NCBI GenBank assembly: GCA_902793465.1
Contig: CADBDT010000029.1
Span: 1-45,097, forward strand
DNA length: 45,097 nt
Reading direction: 5' to 3'
DNA from: an uncultured Coriobacteriaceae bacterium
Lineage (GTDB): Bacteria > Actinomycetota > Coriobacteriia > Coriobacteriales > Atopobiaceae
The notes below the pieces were generated by a model that ran no database searches, was not told the DNA's origin, and worked only from the letters and a program-made list of their open reading frames with translations. Positions 36,150 to 44,457 of this stretch are shown one piece after another (the stretch's first letter is position 1; every line of letters begins with the position of its first letter). The translations under genes and the position numbers were made by a program.

Positions 36150-36541
36150 AGCGCCTCCTTCCAGATGTCCAGCACATCGCCTTTGCTATACGAAAGAACG
36201 CATTGCTCCACGACAAACGACGTTTCGCGTTCCGCTCGATAATCAACCGTGTCCGTCACATGAGTACGATCGCCTTCTAACACGCCTGTCGATCTCGCAA
36301 TTCTTTTGTGCCGACCTGCATTGCCTTTTGCGTTATCCATTGCTGAGTCTGCTAGTACCTCTGTGGGAGGCTCACACGCCATAGGACCGTGACTCGAGTC
36401 CAACCGCATCCTTCCCAAGAGGTCGTTACGCACGCCGCGTACGTTGTGGGCCACGTAGAACCGAACAGCCTCCGCCGCGAATGCCAAACTTGTTACAAGG
36501 CAGGAGATACCCGCCACGAACATAATCTGTTGCAAGCTCAT
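36146..36541 (-). CDS. Small membrane protein with N-terminal helix
   Basis: 131 residues. One hydrophobic helix (about 5-28) is followed by FYVAHNVRGVRNDLLGRMRL and a hydrophilic tail with several Thr. The juxtamembrane V-x-x-DL-x-GR pattern looks like that of other single-helix proteins in Gram-positive secretion or signalling loci, but I cannot name the family. It overlaps the kinase stop (ATGA) and the Ig-protein start (ATGA), so stoichiometric co-translation is likely. Candidate for an EssA-like small membrane component or a kinase substrate. Confidence 0.75.
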   Translation of the reverse strand: MSLQQIMFVAGISCLVTSLAFAAEAVRFYVAHNVRGVRNDLLGRMRLDSSHGPMACEPPTEVLADSAMDNAKGNAGRHKRIARSTGVLEGDRTHVTDTVDYRAERETSFVVEQCVLSYSKGDVLDIWKEAL

Positions 36542-38457
36542 GCGACCACCGCCCCAGATGCCTCGTCTTCTTGCGCCGCTCTTTGTGCCATGGAAGCCAC
36601 AGGGTTGGCATAAACATTTGCAATGTTTTGCTCCGCCACATCAAGGCCCTCATTCATCTGGGTAAATATGGGTCCGTATACCTCGGAATACTCCTTGGCA
36701 TCTGCAAATGGGCGAAGCTCGTTAACGCAGTCTCGCACGGTGCGAAGCAGCGCGCTTGCCCTCTGCTCGTCAATGCCTGAGCGAGCAAAGCCCGCAAGGT
36801 ACGTCGAGGAGGAAAGAGCGTCCACAGCCACCTGACAAAGACGCACGCGCACTCCTTCTGCAACGCTGTGTTCATTCGATGCCTGACGCTGCTCTGCAAT
36901 CGTGTGCTCCAGAGCGTTCCAGAAGGCCTCATAATCCTGGTTCGCACTTCTGCCCTCCCTGCCGGCACGCGTGACCTTTTGATTAAAGTCCGCAATTACG
37001 CCATACACAGCAGCCGCACTCACATCGGCATCGTCGATGTGCTGTATGGTTGCACCCTCGTTGTTTGCACATGCATCCACCACGCGCCTGAACCATGGCG
37101 CAGCGGCACTCGCGCAAACAATACCGGCGTTTCCCACAGAACCGTTAGCGTTATCCGATCTAAAGTAGCTAAGGTAACCAACGCCCACGTCAAAGCAGAG
37201 CTGGGCATATCCCTCGCAGTCTTCCAGGTTGCGCGCCATCTGGAATGCCTTGCGCCAGCGGTCGTCCTCCGATTGCGTTAGCACGTAGTCGTGCTCGTAT
37301 ACCTCCAACAGCCGGAAATACGGCTCTGTGTTATTGGGCATGAGCTCTATTGCCTCCATACAGAGACGCTCTGCCTCGGACACCGATTCGTCCCGCTCCT
37401 CATTCGAGGCGGTTTCTGCCTGGCGCATTACGTCCGCATACGTTATGGTGCGCGTTGCGGCACAGAGGGCAAAGCATGCAAGTCCTCCCACAAGCATGGC
37501 TAGTGCGGCAACCAAGCGCTTCCTAAAGCGGGTAATCTGTCGACGCTGAGCCGAGCGCCATTTATGCGTGAGCTCCTCGTATCGTTCGAGGTCGTAGCGC
37601 ATCTGGGCAACGTTGGCATAGCGAAGCGCGGGATCCTCCTGAGTTGCGGTAAGGATTATGCGTTCCAAACCTTCCGAGAGTCGCGGGTTCCACATGCGAA
37701 CTGGCCGCATATTAAAGTCCACCCGAACGTTGCCGCGTCCGTCCTCCGTACGTTTGGGAACATGGCCCGTAACCAGCGAGTACAAGGTCGCGCCCAAGGC
37801 GTATATGTCCGATCGCCCGTCTATTGCAATGCTTGGATCCAGATGTATGGAAGGCGAACCGGACATATGGCGTGGGATCTGCTCGGGCGGCGCATACCCA
37901 GGCGTTCCCACGATCTTTCCGTCGTTGTTCTTGCCAGGCACGCATTCCATGCATACGCCAAAGTCTATGAGCCGCACCGACCCATCGTCGCGAAGCATGA
38001 TGTTCGATGGCTTTAGGTCCCTATAGATTACTGGGTGCCTTCTGGCATGAAGGTATTCAAGGACGTCGCAGAGCTGGATACCCCATTCGATTACCTTTTG
38101 CTGCCCAAACGGACAACCTCGCTCTACGAGCGCTCTGCTAAGCTCGATACCCTCCACATAGTCCATAACAACGTAGATGGTCCTGCCAGTATCCACAATA
38201 TCCACTATGCGCGGAATGGCGGGGTGATCCAGACGTTTCATAAAGTTGGCTTCATCAACGAGGGCCTGCCTAACCACCTCGCCCTCGACACCTGCCGTGT
38301 TGGGCTTTATCTCCTTTATGGCCCACAGCTTGCCCAGGCGCTCGTCGCGAGCCAGCCAAACGTGCGACATCCCACCCTTACCCAGAGAGTCAATGATGAG
38401 GTATTTCTCGTCCACCCATGTTCCGATGCGGGAAGGAGAGTGCTTTGCCACACTCAT
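36538..38457 (-). CDS. Membrane Ser/Thr protein kinase (PknB-type) of the secretion locus
   Basis: 639 residues. The kinase domain (about 15-275) has the glycine loop GKGGMSHVW (26-34), catalytic K48, YRDLKPSN (about 142), DFG (about 164) and GTPGYAPPEQ, so it appears active. One membrane helix (about 315-335) follows, then a helical, TPR-like outer region instead of PASTA repeats. The chosen ATG 38457 overlaps the PP2C stop as ATGA; the longer open frame lies within the PP2C gene. Likely opposed by the PP2C phosphatase and read by the FHA domains of the EssC-like and FHA proteins. Confidence 0.93.
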   Translation of the reverse strand: MSVAKHSPSRIGTWVDEKYLIIDSLGKGGMSHVWLARDERLGKLWAIKEIKPNTAGVEGEVVRQALVDEANFMKRLDHPAIPRIVDIVDTGRTIYVVMDYVEGIELSRALVERGCPFGQQKVIEWGIQLCDVLEYLHARRHPVIYRDLKPSNIMLRDDGSVRLIDFGVCMECVPGKNNDGKIVGTPGYAPPEQIPRHMSGSPSIHLDPSIAIDGRSDIYALGATLYSLVTGHVPKRTEDGRGNVRVDFNMRPVRMWNPRLSEGLERIILTATQEDPALRYANVAQMRYDLERYEELTHKWRSAQRRQITRFRKRLVAALAMLVGGLACFALCAATRTITYADVMRQAETASNEERDESVSEAERLCMEAIELMPNNTEPYFRLLEVYEHDYVLTQSEDDRWRKAFQMARNLEDCEGYAQLCFDVGVGYLSYFRSDNANGSVGNAGIVCASAAAPWFRRVVDACANNEGATIQHIDDADVSAAAVYGVIADFNQKVTRAGREGRSANQDYEAFWNALEHTIAEQRQASNEHSVAEGVRVRLCQVAVDALSSSTYLAGFARSGIDEQRASALLRTVRDCVNELRPFADAKEYSEVYGPIFTQMNEGLDVAEQNIANVYANPVASMAQRAAQEDEASGAVVA

Positions 38458-39275
38458 GGCCTCTCGCCTCCCACCGCAATCGTGAGCGATGAGTCTTGGC
38501 AAGGCTGGGGACCAATACATGCCACAGTAATGTTGTCGCACTCGCCTCGATTGATGCACGCCTGCACAAGCGAATCGCATGCCTCTTGGAGCGCGGACTC
38601 TTCCAGAATCTTCTGATACGAAAACGTCCTTATAAGGTCACCGTTCTCCAAGGTGCGATACGCGCCGTCGGTACAGAGCACGAACGCATCTTGGGGCGCA
38701 AAGGTTCCACAAGAGAACACGGGCTCGAGCGCGCTTGCGGCTCCCACGGCCTGTAATATCGCATGACCTTCCGCTTGGCCCGAGCTTTCGTCTGCGTTGG
38801 CATGCCCATGCTGTTGCAGGTATGCTTCCAGCGTCTGGTCTTCCGTAAGCTGCTCTTCACCGTTACCTAGGATTTTGTATGCCCTGCTGTCCCCCACATG
38901 GCCAACCATATACGTGCCGCTACATGCCAAGAGGCCGGTAAAGGTGGTGCCCATTGGCACGTCCCCGTGCGAACCTCGCTTGTAGAGCATGTTGTTGAGG
39001 CTTTTGAGGACCGTTGCCCACCTCGACTGGACGGCATCGAAGTCCAGCTGACGCCGCTTTGCGACAAGACCCGAAAGCTCATTTTGAAACCAGTTATAGA
39101 ACGCGTGAGCAACCGTAGCGCTGGCCTTCTCGCCACATGCGAGACCTCCCACGCCGTCACAAACCACCGCCATGCCAACATCGCCCACTGTAGTTCTTGC
39201 CAGCATTGCGCAGGCAGCGTCTTGGTTGGCCCTTCCCAGGACGCCCCCACTGGAGCACACGGCCACCGCGCTCAT
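38454..39275 (-). CDS. PP2C-family Ser/Thr protein phosphatase
   Basis: 273 residues. Metal-binding motifs are GRANQDA (14-20), VCDGVGG (38-44), GDSRAY (about 127) and LCTDG (about 197), with a final DNITV. The usual first motif Asn-Glu-Asp is Asn-Gln-Asp here, still acceptable. It overlaps the upstream small gene and the downstream kinase gene by ATGA junctions. Expected to reverse the phosphorylation made by the adjacent kinase. Confidence 0.94.
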   Translation of the reverse strand: MSAVAVCSSGGVLGRANQDAACAMLARTTVGDVGMAVVCDGVGGLACGEKASATVAHAFYNWFQNELSGLVAKRRQLDFDAVQSRWATVLKSLNNMLYKRGSHGDVPMGTTFTGLLACSGTYMVGHVGDSRAYKILGNGEEQLTEDQTLEAYLQQHGHANADESSGQAEGHAILQAVGAASALEPVFSCGTFAPQDAFVLCTDGAYRTLENGDLIRTFSYQKILEESALQEACDSLVQACINRGECDNITVACIGPQPCQDSSLTIAVGGERP

Positions 39276-39460
39276 CGCGTGCCGCCAAACTCGCTACTAG
39301 GTACAACCACGTCTACGGATGTTGCCTCGGAACTTGATCCATCGGTCGTAACACCATGCGCAAACCTGCCCGCTTCCAGCTGCATCCCCAGCGCTACCAC
39401 CACCGCAACCAGAACAAACGACACGAGCACCCCAACCAGCAATGCCTGCCAAACAACCAT
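39272..39460 (-). CDS. Tiny single-helix membrane protein, first gene of the secretion locus
   Basis: 62 residues from the ATG at 39460, which has GGGAG seven bases upstream. One strong hydrophobic helix (about 6-28) is followed by a Ser/Thr/Val-rich tail. An in-frame ATG at 39508 would add 16 residues but has a weaker ribosome-binding site. It overlaps the PP2C start as ATGA. No family recognised; its place before the phosphatase suggests a small membrane tether or regulator. Confidence 0.65.
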   Translation of the reverse strand: MVVWQALLVGVLVSFVLVAVVVALGMQLEAGRFAHGVTTDGSSSEATSVDVVVPSSEFGGTR

Positions 39461-39642
39461 GACGCACTCCCTTCCGCCTTGCAGTAGAGAATACGTCTGT
39501 ATAGGCATTTACCTGCGGTTATTCTGATCCCAACTCCCAGCCAGCATACGTATAAATCGCACCAATCTCCCCATATGGAACGTTTGCGCACCATACGTTG
39601 CGGTTACGAATTGACGCCATTTTGCACTCAAACGCAAATGGC
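39461..39642. other. Probable promoter region of the secretion locus
   Basis: The roughly 180 bases between the first gene of the locus and a leftward terminator must hold the promoter of the 17-kb operon. A/T-rich hexamers such as TTATAC (about 39549-39554 on the minus strand) are present, but I could not choose a confident -35/-10 pair. No gene is supported here. Confidence 0.4.
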
Positions 39643-39669
39643 AAAAAAATAGCCCCAAAACAGGGCCAT
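39643..39669 (-). terminator. Rho-independent terminator between leuA and the secretion locus
   Basis: Read leftward: ATGGCCC TGTTTTG GGGCTAT, then TTTTTTT overlapping the stem end. The 7-bp stem with seven T would stop leuA readthrough before the secretion operon. Confidence 0.75.
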
Positions 39670-39693
39670 TTGGCAATGTTTATGCATTTCTCC

Positions 39694-39872
39694 GGGCCGC
39701 AAGGACGGGCGCTCCCTGCTCCCAGGCAGAGGTCCAGGCCTCCCGGCGCCATGGACAAGCGCCGTGCTCAAACAGTCCTCACTTCGTTGCGGAACTGCGC
39801 GCGGCTGCTTTCCATGGCGCCTCGCGGTCTGGACCTCTGCCTGGGAGCAGGGAGCGCCCGTCCTTGCGGCCC
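39694..39872. repeat. Family-1 long inverted-repeat element with perfect 44-bp arms
   Basis: Arms 39694-39737 and 39829-39872 are perfect reverse complements over 44 bases. Inside them GGCGCCATGGA / TCCATGGCGCC adds an inner match, and the centre is the core GCCGTGCTCAAACAGTCCTC then ACTTCGTTGCGGAACTGCGC. The outer arm sequence differs from other family-1 copies. Confidence 0.95.
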
Positions 39873-39893
39873 ATCCAGCTGGCGACTTCCACA

Positions 39894-40089
39894 CGCCCCT
39901 GACAGTCCAAACACTCCAACGCATATATCGTAAGCGCAGTCCGACCCTCGTTTTTCTCCCGCAAGCGAGTCGTGAGCGAAGCGAACGAGCGAACGCTAGT
40001 GAGCGCTGAGCGTGAGGGAGAAAAACGAGGGTCGGACTGCGCATCCCATGGTTGATGTGTATGTGGGAGTGTTTGGACTGTCAGGGGCG
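39894..40089. repeat. Family-2 element with double nested arms, downstream of leuA
   Basis: Outer arms of 24 bases (39894-39917, 40066-40089) and inner arms of 27 bases (39934-39960, 40016-40042) are both perfect inverted repeats. The intervening segments (39918-39933, 40043-40065) pair poorly. The loop (39961-40015) is a family-2 core with GTGAGCGAAGCGAACGAGCG and AGTGAGCGCTGAGCG. It starts 12 bases beyond the leuA stop. Confidence 0.94.
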
Positions 40090-40100
40090 CCCCGTGGGCG

Positions 40101-41633
40101 CTATTCGTCGCGCGTACGCTGGGTGGTAATCATACGATTGATAGCATTCACGTAAGCCTTGGCGCTGGACACAATAACGTCCGTGTCGGAGCCGCGACCG
40201 GTGTACACCATGCCGTCCTGCGCACGCACGCGCACCACTACCTCGCCTATGGCGTCGATGCCGCGCGTGATTGCCTTTACGGCGTACTCCTCCAGCTCGC
40301 CATGCGCCTTTACCACGCGTTCGATGGCTTTGTAGGCGGCGTCTACTGGACCGGTTCCCGTGGCAGACACCACATGCTGGACCTGGTTCTCGTCGGTAAT
40401 GGTAGCCACGGCCGTGGGAACCAGCGGGTCGCCGCATTGGATTTGCAGCGCATCCAGCGTGTATACGGCGTCCACCTCGCGAGAGCGTTCCTGGATCATG
40501 GACTCGAGGTCTTCGTCGTAGACTTCCTTCTTCTGCTCGGCAATCTCCAGGAAGCGCTGGTACACGTCGTCGAACTCTGCATCGTCAAACACGTAGCCAA
40601 GCTCCTGCAGGCGATGCCGCAGCGCGGCGTGACCAGAGCGGGTGGAAAGCACGATTTCGGTTCCCACCGCACCGACCTGCTTGGGGTCAAGAATCTCGTA
40701 CGTGTTGCGGTCCTTGAGGACACCGTCTTGGTGGATGCCCGAGCTGTGTGCAAAGGCGTTTGCCCCCACGATGGCCTTGTTTGCCTGAACGTTCATGCCC
40801 GTAACGCGACTGACCAGACGGCTTGTGCGCAAAAGCTCGCGAGTGCGGATGTCGGTATGGGCATCCAGCTCGTCTCCATGTAGCTGGATTGCCATAACGA
40901 CCTCTTCCAGCGACGCCGACCCCGCGCGCTCTCCCATGCCGTTTATGGCGCACTCCACCTGCGTGGCTCCGTTACGGATGCCCGTAAGGGCCAAGGCAGT
41001 GGCAAGCCCCAGGTCGTCATGGGTATGAACCGATATAACCACGTTATCGATACCAGCCACGCTGTTTGCGATGTCGCGAATGCGGGCACCCCATTCCTCG
41101 GGCAGGCTGTACCCCGTGGTGTCGGGTATGTTTATTACAGTCGCACCTGCGTCCACGGCTGCCTGGATAACGCGCATAAGCAGCTCGCGATCCGCACGCG
41201 CAGCGTCCTCTGCATAGAATTCCACGTCGTCCACGAACTTCTTTGCGTACGCCACGCAATGCGCGGCGCGCTCCACGCACTCGTCCTCAGAGATTCCCAG
41301 CTTGCTCTTGAGGTGCGAAGGCGAAACTCCCAGCCCGGTATTGATACGCGGACGCTTGGCATTCCGAAGCGCTTCGGCTGCACGATCGATGTCTGCATCT
41401 ATCGCCCGTGCGAACGCACATACGGTGGCATTGTCGCCCACCAGGTGGCCAATCTCCTGAACAGAGCGGAACTCTCCCTGGCTGGACATAGGAAAGCCCG
41501 CCTCAATAACGTCCACGCCCAGGCGCACGAGCTGCTGTGCGACTATGAGCTTTTCCTTGGTATTCATGGTGGCGCCCGGCGCCTGCTCGCCGTCACGCAG
41601 CGTAGTGTCGAAGACCTGGATCTTTCGCGTCAT
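40101..41633 (-). CDS. leuA: 2-isopropylmalate synthase LeuA
   Basis: First committed step of leucine synthesis: acetyl-CoA plus 2-ketoisovalerate. 510 residues from ATG 41633, which follows AAGGAGATACA. The TIM-barrel start is [13 protein letters not shown] (8-20), with the metal-binding HTHDD near 205 and HSSGIHQDG near 300. The C-terminal LeuA regulatory domain (about 385-500, ending before ITTQRTRDE) should give leucine feedback. No other leu genes are adjacent. A citramalate or homocitrate synthase is the alternative, but length and the [12 protein letters not shown] motif favour LeuA. Confidence 0.93.
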   Translation of the reverse strand: MTRKIQVFDTTLRDGEQAPGATMNTKEKLIVAQQLVRLGVDVIEAGFPMSSQGEFRSVQEIGHLVGDNATVCAFARAIDADIDRAAEALRNAKRPRINTGLGVSPSHLKSKLGISEDECVERAAHCVAYAKKFVDDVEFYAEDAARADRELLMRVIQAAVDAGATVINIPDTTGYSLPEEWGARIRDIANSVAGIDNVVISVHTHDDLGLATALALTGIRNGATQVECAINGMGERAGSASLEEVVMAIQLHGDELDAHTDIRTRELLRTSRLVSRVTGMNVQANKAIVGANAFAHSSGIHQDGVLKDRNTYEILDPKQVGAVGTEIVLSTRSGHAALRHRLQELGYVFDDAEFDDVYQRFLEIAEQKKEVYDEDLESMIQERSREVDAVYTLDALQIQCGDPLVPTAVATITDENQVQHVVSATGTGPVDAAYKAIERVVKAHGELEEYAVKAITRGIDAIGEVVVRVRAQDGMVYTGRGSDTDVIVSSAKAYVNAINRMITTQRTRDE

Positions 41634-41790
41634 TGTATCTCCTTCCGAACGCAGAGCCTCTTGCTGGTCTGCCACGGTAGTTTTATTAAGTGTACAGGGT
41701 AAAGCGAGCACGTCTCGTCGTTGGCGGAAGCAGTAAGCCCGCCACAAACTAGAAACAAAGTTCAGCCCCAACAATAGACATGGGGTGTTC

Positions 41791-41829
41791 GTTTAGAAAC
41801 GAGGGGCCGCGCAAAACGCACGACCCCTC
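41791..41829 (-). terminator. Terminator downstream of rpsA
   Basis: Read leftward: GAGGGGTCGTGC GTTTT GCGCGGCCCCTC (41829-41801), a 12-bp stem with two G-U pairs, followed by GTTTCT. It lies about 35 bases past the rpsA stop. Confidence 0.8.
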
Positions 41830-41863
41830 ACCAACGCATGCTATAAACGAGTACGATTTCCGA

Positions 41864-43066
41864 CTACTCGGCAATCTCCTCGGCAGGAGCCTCCTCGGGC
41901 TCTGCAACGGCCTCGGCAACCTCGGCCTCCTCGCCCTCCTGGGGCTTAACCTCAATCTCGATGCCCAGCGACTCTGCGGCTGCCTTCATCGAGAGGGAGA
42001 TGCGACGACGGTCGAGGTCAATCTCCATAATCTGGACGTTAACCACGTCGCCCACCGCGCATACCTGCTCGGGACGCTCAACGTGCTTGTTTGCCATCTC
42101 GGAGATGTGGACAAGGCCCTCTACGCCCTCGCCAAGGTCAACAAACGCGCCAAAGGTAACGATCTTGGTAACGGTGCCCTCGACGATGCGGCCCAGCGGG
42201 TACTTCTTAACGAGGGTGCGCCAAGGATCCTCGGTGGTCTGCTTGAGGCCAAGGGAGATGCGCTCGCGGTTGAGGTCTACGTCCAGAACCTCGACCTCCA
42301 CCTTCTGGCCGACCTTTACGACCTCGGAGGGGTTGTTTACGTGGTTCCAAGAGAGCTCGGAAATGTGCACCAGGCCGTCGATGCCGCCCAGGTCCACAAA
42401 CGCACCAAAGTCCACGATGGACGAAACAACGCCGTTGAGGCGCATGCCGGACTTAAGCTGCTGGATGATGCCCTGACGCTCGGCCTTGCGTGCCTCCTCG
42501 AGCACCACGCGGCGCGAAAGAACAACGTTGTTGCGGTTGCGATCCATCTCGATCACGCGAGCCTCGATGCGCGTGCCAAGGTAGGTGGTAAGGTCCTTTA
42601 CGCGGCGAAGGTCAACAAGCGAGGCGGGAAGGAAGCCACGCAGGCCGATGTCCAGGATAAGGCCGCCCTTAACGACCTCAATGACCTCGCCCTCAACGTT
42701 CTGACCAGACTGGAAGCGCTCCTCAACACGATTCCACGCACGCTCGTACTCGGCACGCTTCTTGGAGAGGATCAGACGACCTTCCTTGTCTTCCTTCTGC
42801 AGCACGAGCGCCTCAATCTGGTCGCCCAGGCCAACGATCTCGGACGGATCGACGTCCTTGCGGATGGAGAGCTCACGTGCGGGAATAACACCCTCGGACT
42901 TGTAGCCGATGTCCAGAAGGACCTCGTCATGCTCGATCTTGACGACCGTTCCGGTTACGATGTCTCCCTCGTCGAACTCGGTGATGGTCTTGTCGACGAG
43001 AACGTCCATCTCGTCGGCGGACACATCGTCGAAGGAAAAGACGGACGGATTCTGAATCTCACTCAA
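41864..43066 (-). CDS. rpsA: 30S ribosomal protein S1 (RpsA)
   Basis: 400 residues with four S1 RNA-binding domains at about 35-105, 120-187, 204-273 and 289-358 (GDIVTGTVVKI, GQNVEGEVIEV, GMRLNGVVSSIVDFGAFVDL, GRIVEGTVTKIVTFGAFVDL), then an acidic Glu/Ala-rich tail. Four domains is the usual Gram-positive/actinobacterial form. The start is taken as TTG at 43066 (product MSEIQNPSVFSFDD), which has AAAGGGG seven bases upstream; the first ATG is 19 codons in and would cut the conserved N-terminus. The far longer open frame upstream runs through repeats and is rejected. Confidence 0.94.
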   Translation of the reverse strand: MSEIQNPSVFSFDDVSADEMDVLVDKTITEFDEGDIVTGTVVKIEHDEVLLDIGYKSEGVIPARELSIRKDVDPSEIVGLGDQIEALVLQKEDKEGRLILSKKRAEYERAWNRVEERFQSGQNVEGEVIEVVKGGLILDIGLRGFLPASLVDLRRVKDLTTYLGTRIEARVIEMDRNRNNVVLSRRVVLEEARKAERQGIIQQLKSGMRLNGVVSSIVDFGAFVDLGGIDGLVHISELSWNHVNNPSEVVKVGQKVEVEVLDVDLNRERISLGLKQTTEDPWRTLVKKYPLGRIVEGTVTKIVTFGAFVDLGEGVEGLVHISEMANKHVERPEQVCAVGDVVNVQIMEIDLDRRRISLSMKAAAESLGIEIEVKPQEGEEAEVAEAVAEPEEAPAEEIAE

Positions 43067-43071
43067 AAGTG

Positions 43072-43093
43072 GACCCCTTTCGAAAACGGGGCC
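43072..43093 (-). promoter_or_regulatory. Hairpin sequestering the rpsA ribosome-binding site
   Basis: Leader RNA GGCCCC-G-TTT-TCG-AAA-GGGGTC folds into a stem in which the Shine-Dalgarno GGGG pairs with CCCC, five bases before the TTG start. S1 is autoregulated through its leader in other bacteria, so a control role is plausible. Confidence 0.5.
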
Positions 43094-43190
43094 CCGGTCG
43101 TCATGATCGCTGCCAACAGATATTTGGAAACCAACATGTACTCGGGGGCCAACAGATACAGGTGCATGCCCATAAAGACATGCATTCCTA

Positions 43191-43219
43191 AGAGTACGGG
43201 TTTGAGGCCGCAATTTCAA
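43191..43219 (-). promoter_or_regulatory. Candidate rpsA promoter
   Basis: On the minus strand TTGAAA (43219-43214), a 17-base spacer and TACTCT (43196-43191). The predicted leader is about 118 bases and contains TATCTGTTGG twice. It is the best sigma-70-type match in this gap. Confidence 0.65.
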
Positions 43220-43334
43220 GATACGACACCCCGTTTTTGTATTTTTCGTCACACAAAGCCATTTGCTCCTCTCCAGCTGGCGACTTCCACGCGCGCCCGC
43301 GAAATCCCCGGACGCTGCCGCAAACGAATCACAA

Positions 43335-43439
43335 GCGCTCGGCAGCCCCCGGACTCTCTCGCAGCGAATCACAAGCGAAGCGAGTGAGCGAACGCAGTGA
43401 GCGCTGAGCATGCGAGAGAGTCCGGGGGCAGCCGAGCGC
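43335..43439. repeat. Family-2 inverted-repeat element between rpsA and rnfB
   Basis: Arms 43335-43363 and 43411-43439 are complementary over 29 bases with one mismatch (GCGCTCGGC(A/T)GCCCCCGGAC...). The loop is the family-2 core GCGAATCACAAGCGAAGCGA then GTGAGCGAACGCAGTGAGCG. Just to the left, 43313-43334 carries a second core start (CAAACGAATCACAAG) that is interrupted by this element. Confidence 0.92.
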
Positions 43440-43626
43440 GCACAGCGTGAACCGACTGGCGGCAGAGCCCGGGCATTTCGCGGGCACACGCGGGCGCGAA
43501 TCACGAGCGAAGCGAGTGAGCGAGCATAGCGAGCGCTGAGCGTGCAGGAGAAAATGGGGCCTCGCCGCGCACAGCGTGAACCGACTGGCGGCAGAGCCCG
43601 GGCATTTCGCGGGCGCACGCGGGCGC
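43437..43626 (+). repeat. 61-bp direct repeats flanking another family-2 core
   Basis: 43437-43497 and 43566-43626 are identical except one base (CGCGCACAGCGTGAACCGAC ... GGGCGC). The 68 bases between hold a family-2 core (GCGAATCACGAGCGAAGCGA ... GAGCGCTGAGCG). The second copy ends two bases before the rnfB stop. No gene is supported in 43067-43628. Confidence 0.92.
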
Positions 43627-43628
43627 AG

Positions 43629-44447
43629 TTAGTGCGGCATCCAGACGAGCGGATATATTGCGCCCTCGGGACATACCCCCATGCACTTCTTGCAGCCTAT
43701 GCATTGCGAGATGTCTATCTTCGCAACGTTGTTCTCTACCGTAATGCAGTTCTTTGGGCACACCCGCACGCAGCGACGACAGCCTATGCAGGTGTTTGCG
43801 CACGCGTCCTTGGCCTGCTTGCCCATAAGCGTGTTGTGGCAGAGCACGAACGAGACCTCATCCACGTCGCTCTTTACCTGCAGGCTTATGAGGTGTCGCG
43901 GGCAGATGGTGGTGCACAGCCCGCAACCGATGCAGACCGCGGGGTCCACCACCGCCACATGGTTCTTGTTGAGGGTTATGGCACCGTAGGGGCAAGCCTC
44001 CATGCAGTCGCCATAGCCAATGCATCCGTCGGTGCATCCTTCCGACATGTGTCCCATGGTGGAGTATACCCTGCAGCTCTGGACACCCTCATAGCCCTCG
44101 CGCTCTTTGAGTACGATGCGATCCATGGTTCCACGACACGCCACAATCGCACGCTTTACCACCACGTCGCCAGCGTCCACGCCAAGGAACTCGGCTATGC
44201 GCTCTGCCGTCTCGGGACCTCCGGGACCGCAAGAGTTGCACGGTGCGCCGTCGAGCATGGCCTTGGCATAGCCTTCGCAGCCCGGGTACCCGCACGAGCC
44301 GCAGTTTGCGCCAGGCAGCATTGCCACCACCTCGCCGAGCCTCTCGTCCTCCTCAACGGCAAGCACCTTGGACGAGACCACCAAAACGATGGATCCCACA
44401 AGACCTATGGTGCCCACAAGCAGTACGGTTAGCAAAATTGGATTCAT
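43629..44447 (-). CDS. rnfB: Rnf complex iron-sulfur subunit RnfB
   Basis: Entry point for ferredoxin electrons in the membrane-bound Rnf complex. 272 residues. An N-terminal membrane anchor (about 3-25) is followed by the RnfB-type cluster motif CGSCGYPGCEGYA and CNSC. After these come CTDGCIGYGDCMEACP and three CIGCxxCxxxCP ferredoxin motifs, the long clostridial-type form. The ATG at 44447 follows GGGGAGG; the 15-codon extension in the open frame overlaps the rnfA end. It starts 10 bases after rnfA. Confidence 0.95.
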   Translation of the reverse strand: MNPILLTVLLVGTIGLVGSIVLVVSSKVLAVEEDERLGEVVAMLPGANCGSCGYPGCEGYAKAMLDGAPCNSCGPGGPETAERIAEFLGVDAGDVVVKRAIVACRGTMDRIVLKEREGYEGVQSCRVYSTMGHMSEGCTDGCIGYGDCMEACPYGAITLNKNHVAVVDPAVCIGCGLCTTICPRHLISLQVKSDVDEVSFVLCHNTLMGKQAKDACANTCIGCRRCVRVCPKNCITVENNVAKIDISQCIGCKKCMGVCPEGAIYPLVWMPH

Positions 44448-44457
44448 GTTGCCTCCC

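Noticed and set aside
41780..43387. 535-codon plus-strand open frame
   Set aside because: Antisense shadow of rpsA; it also runs through the rpsA terminator and promoter region.
43067..43618. Upstream extension of rpsA to 43618
   Set aside because: It crosses the promoter and repeat elements; the S1 N-terminus starts at the TTG with a good Shine-Dalgarno.
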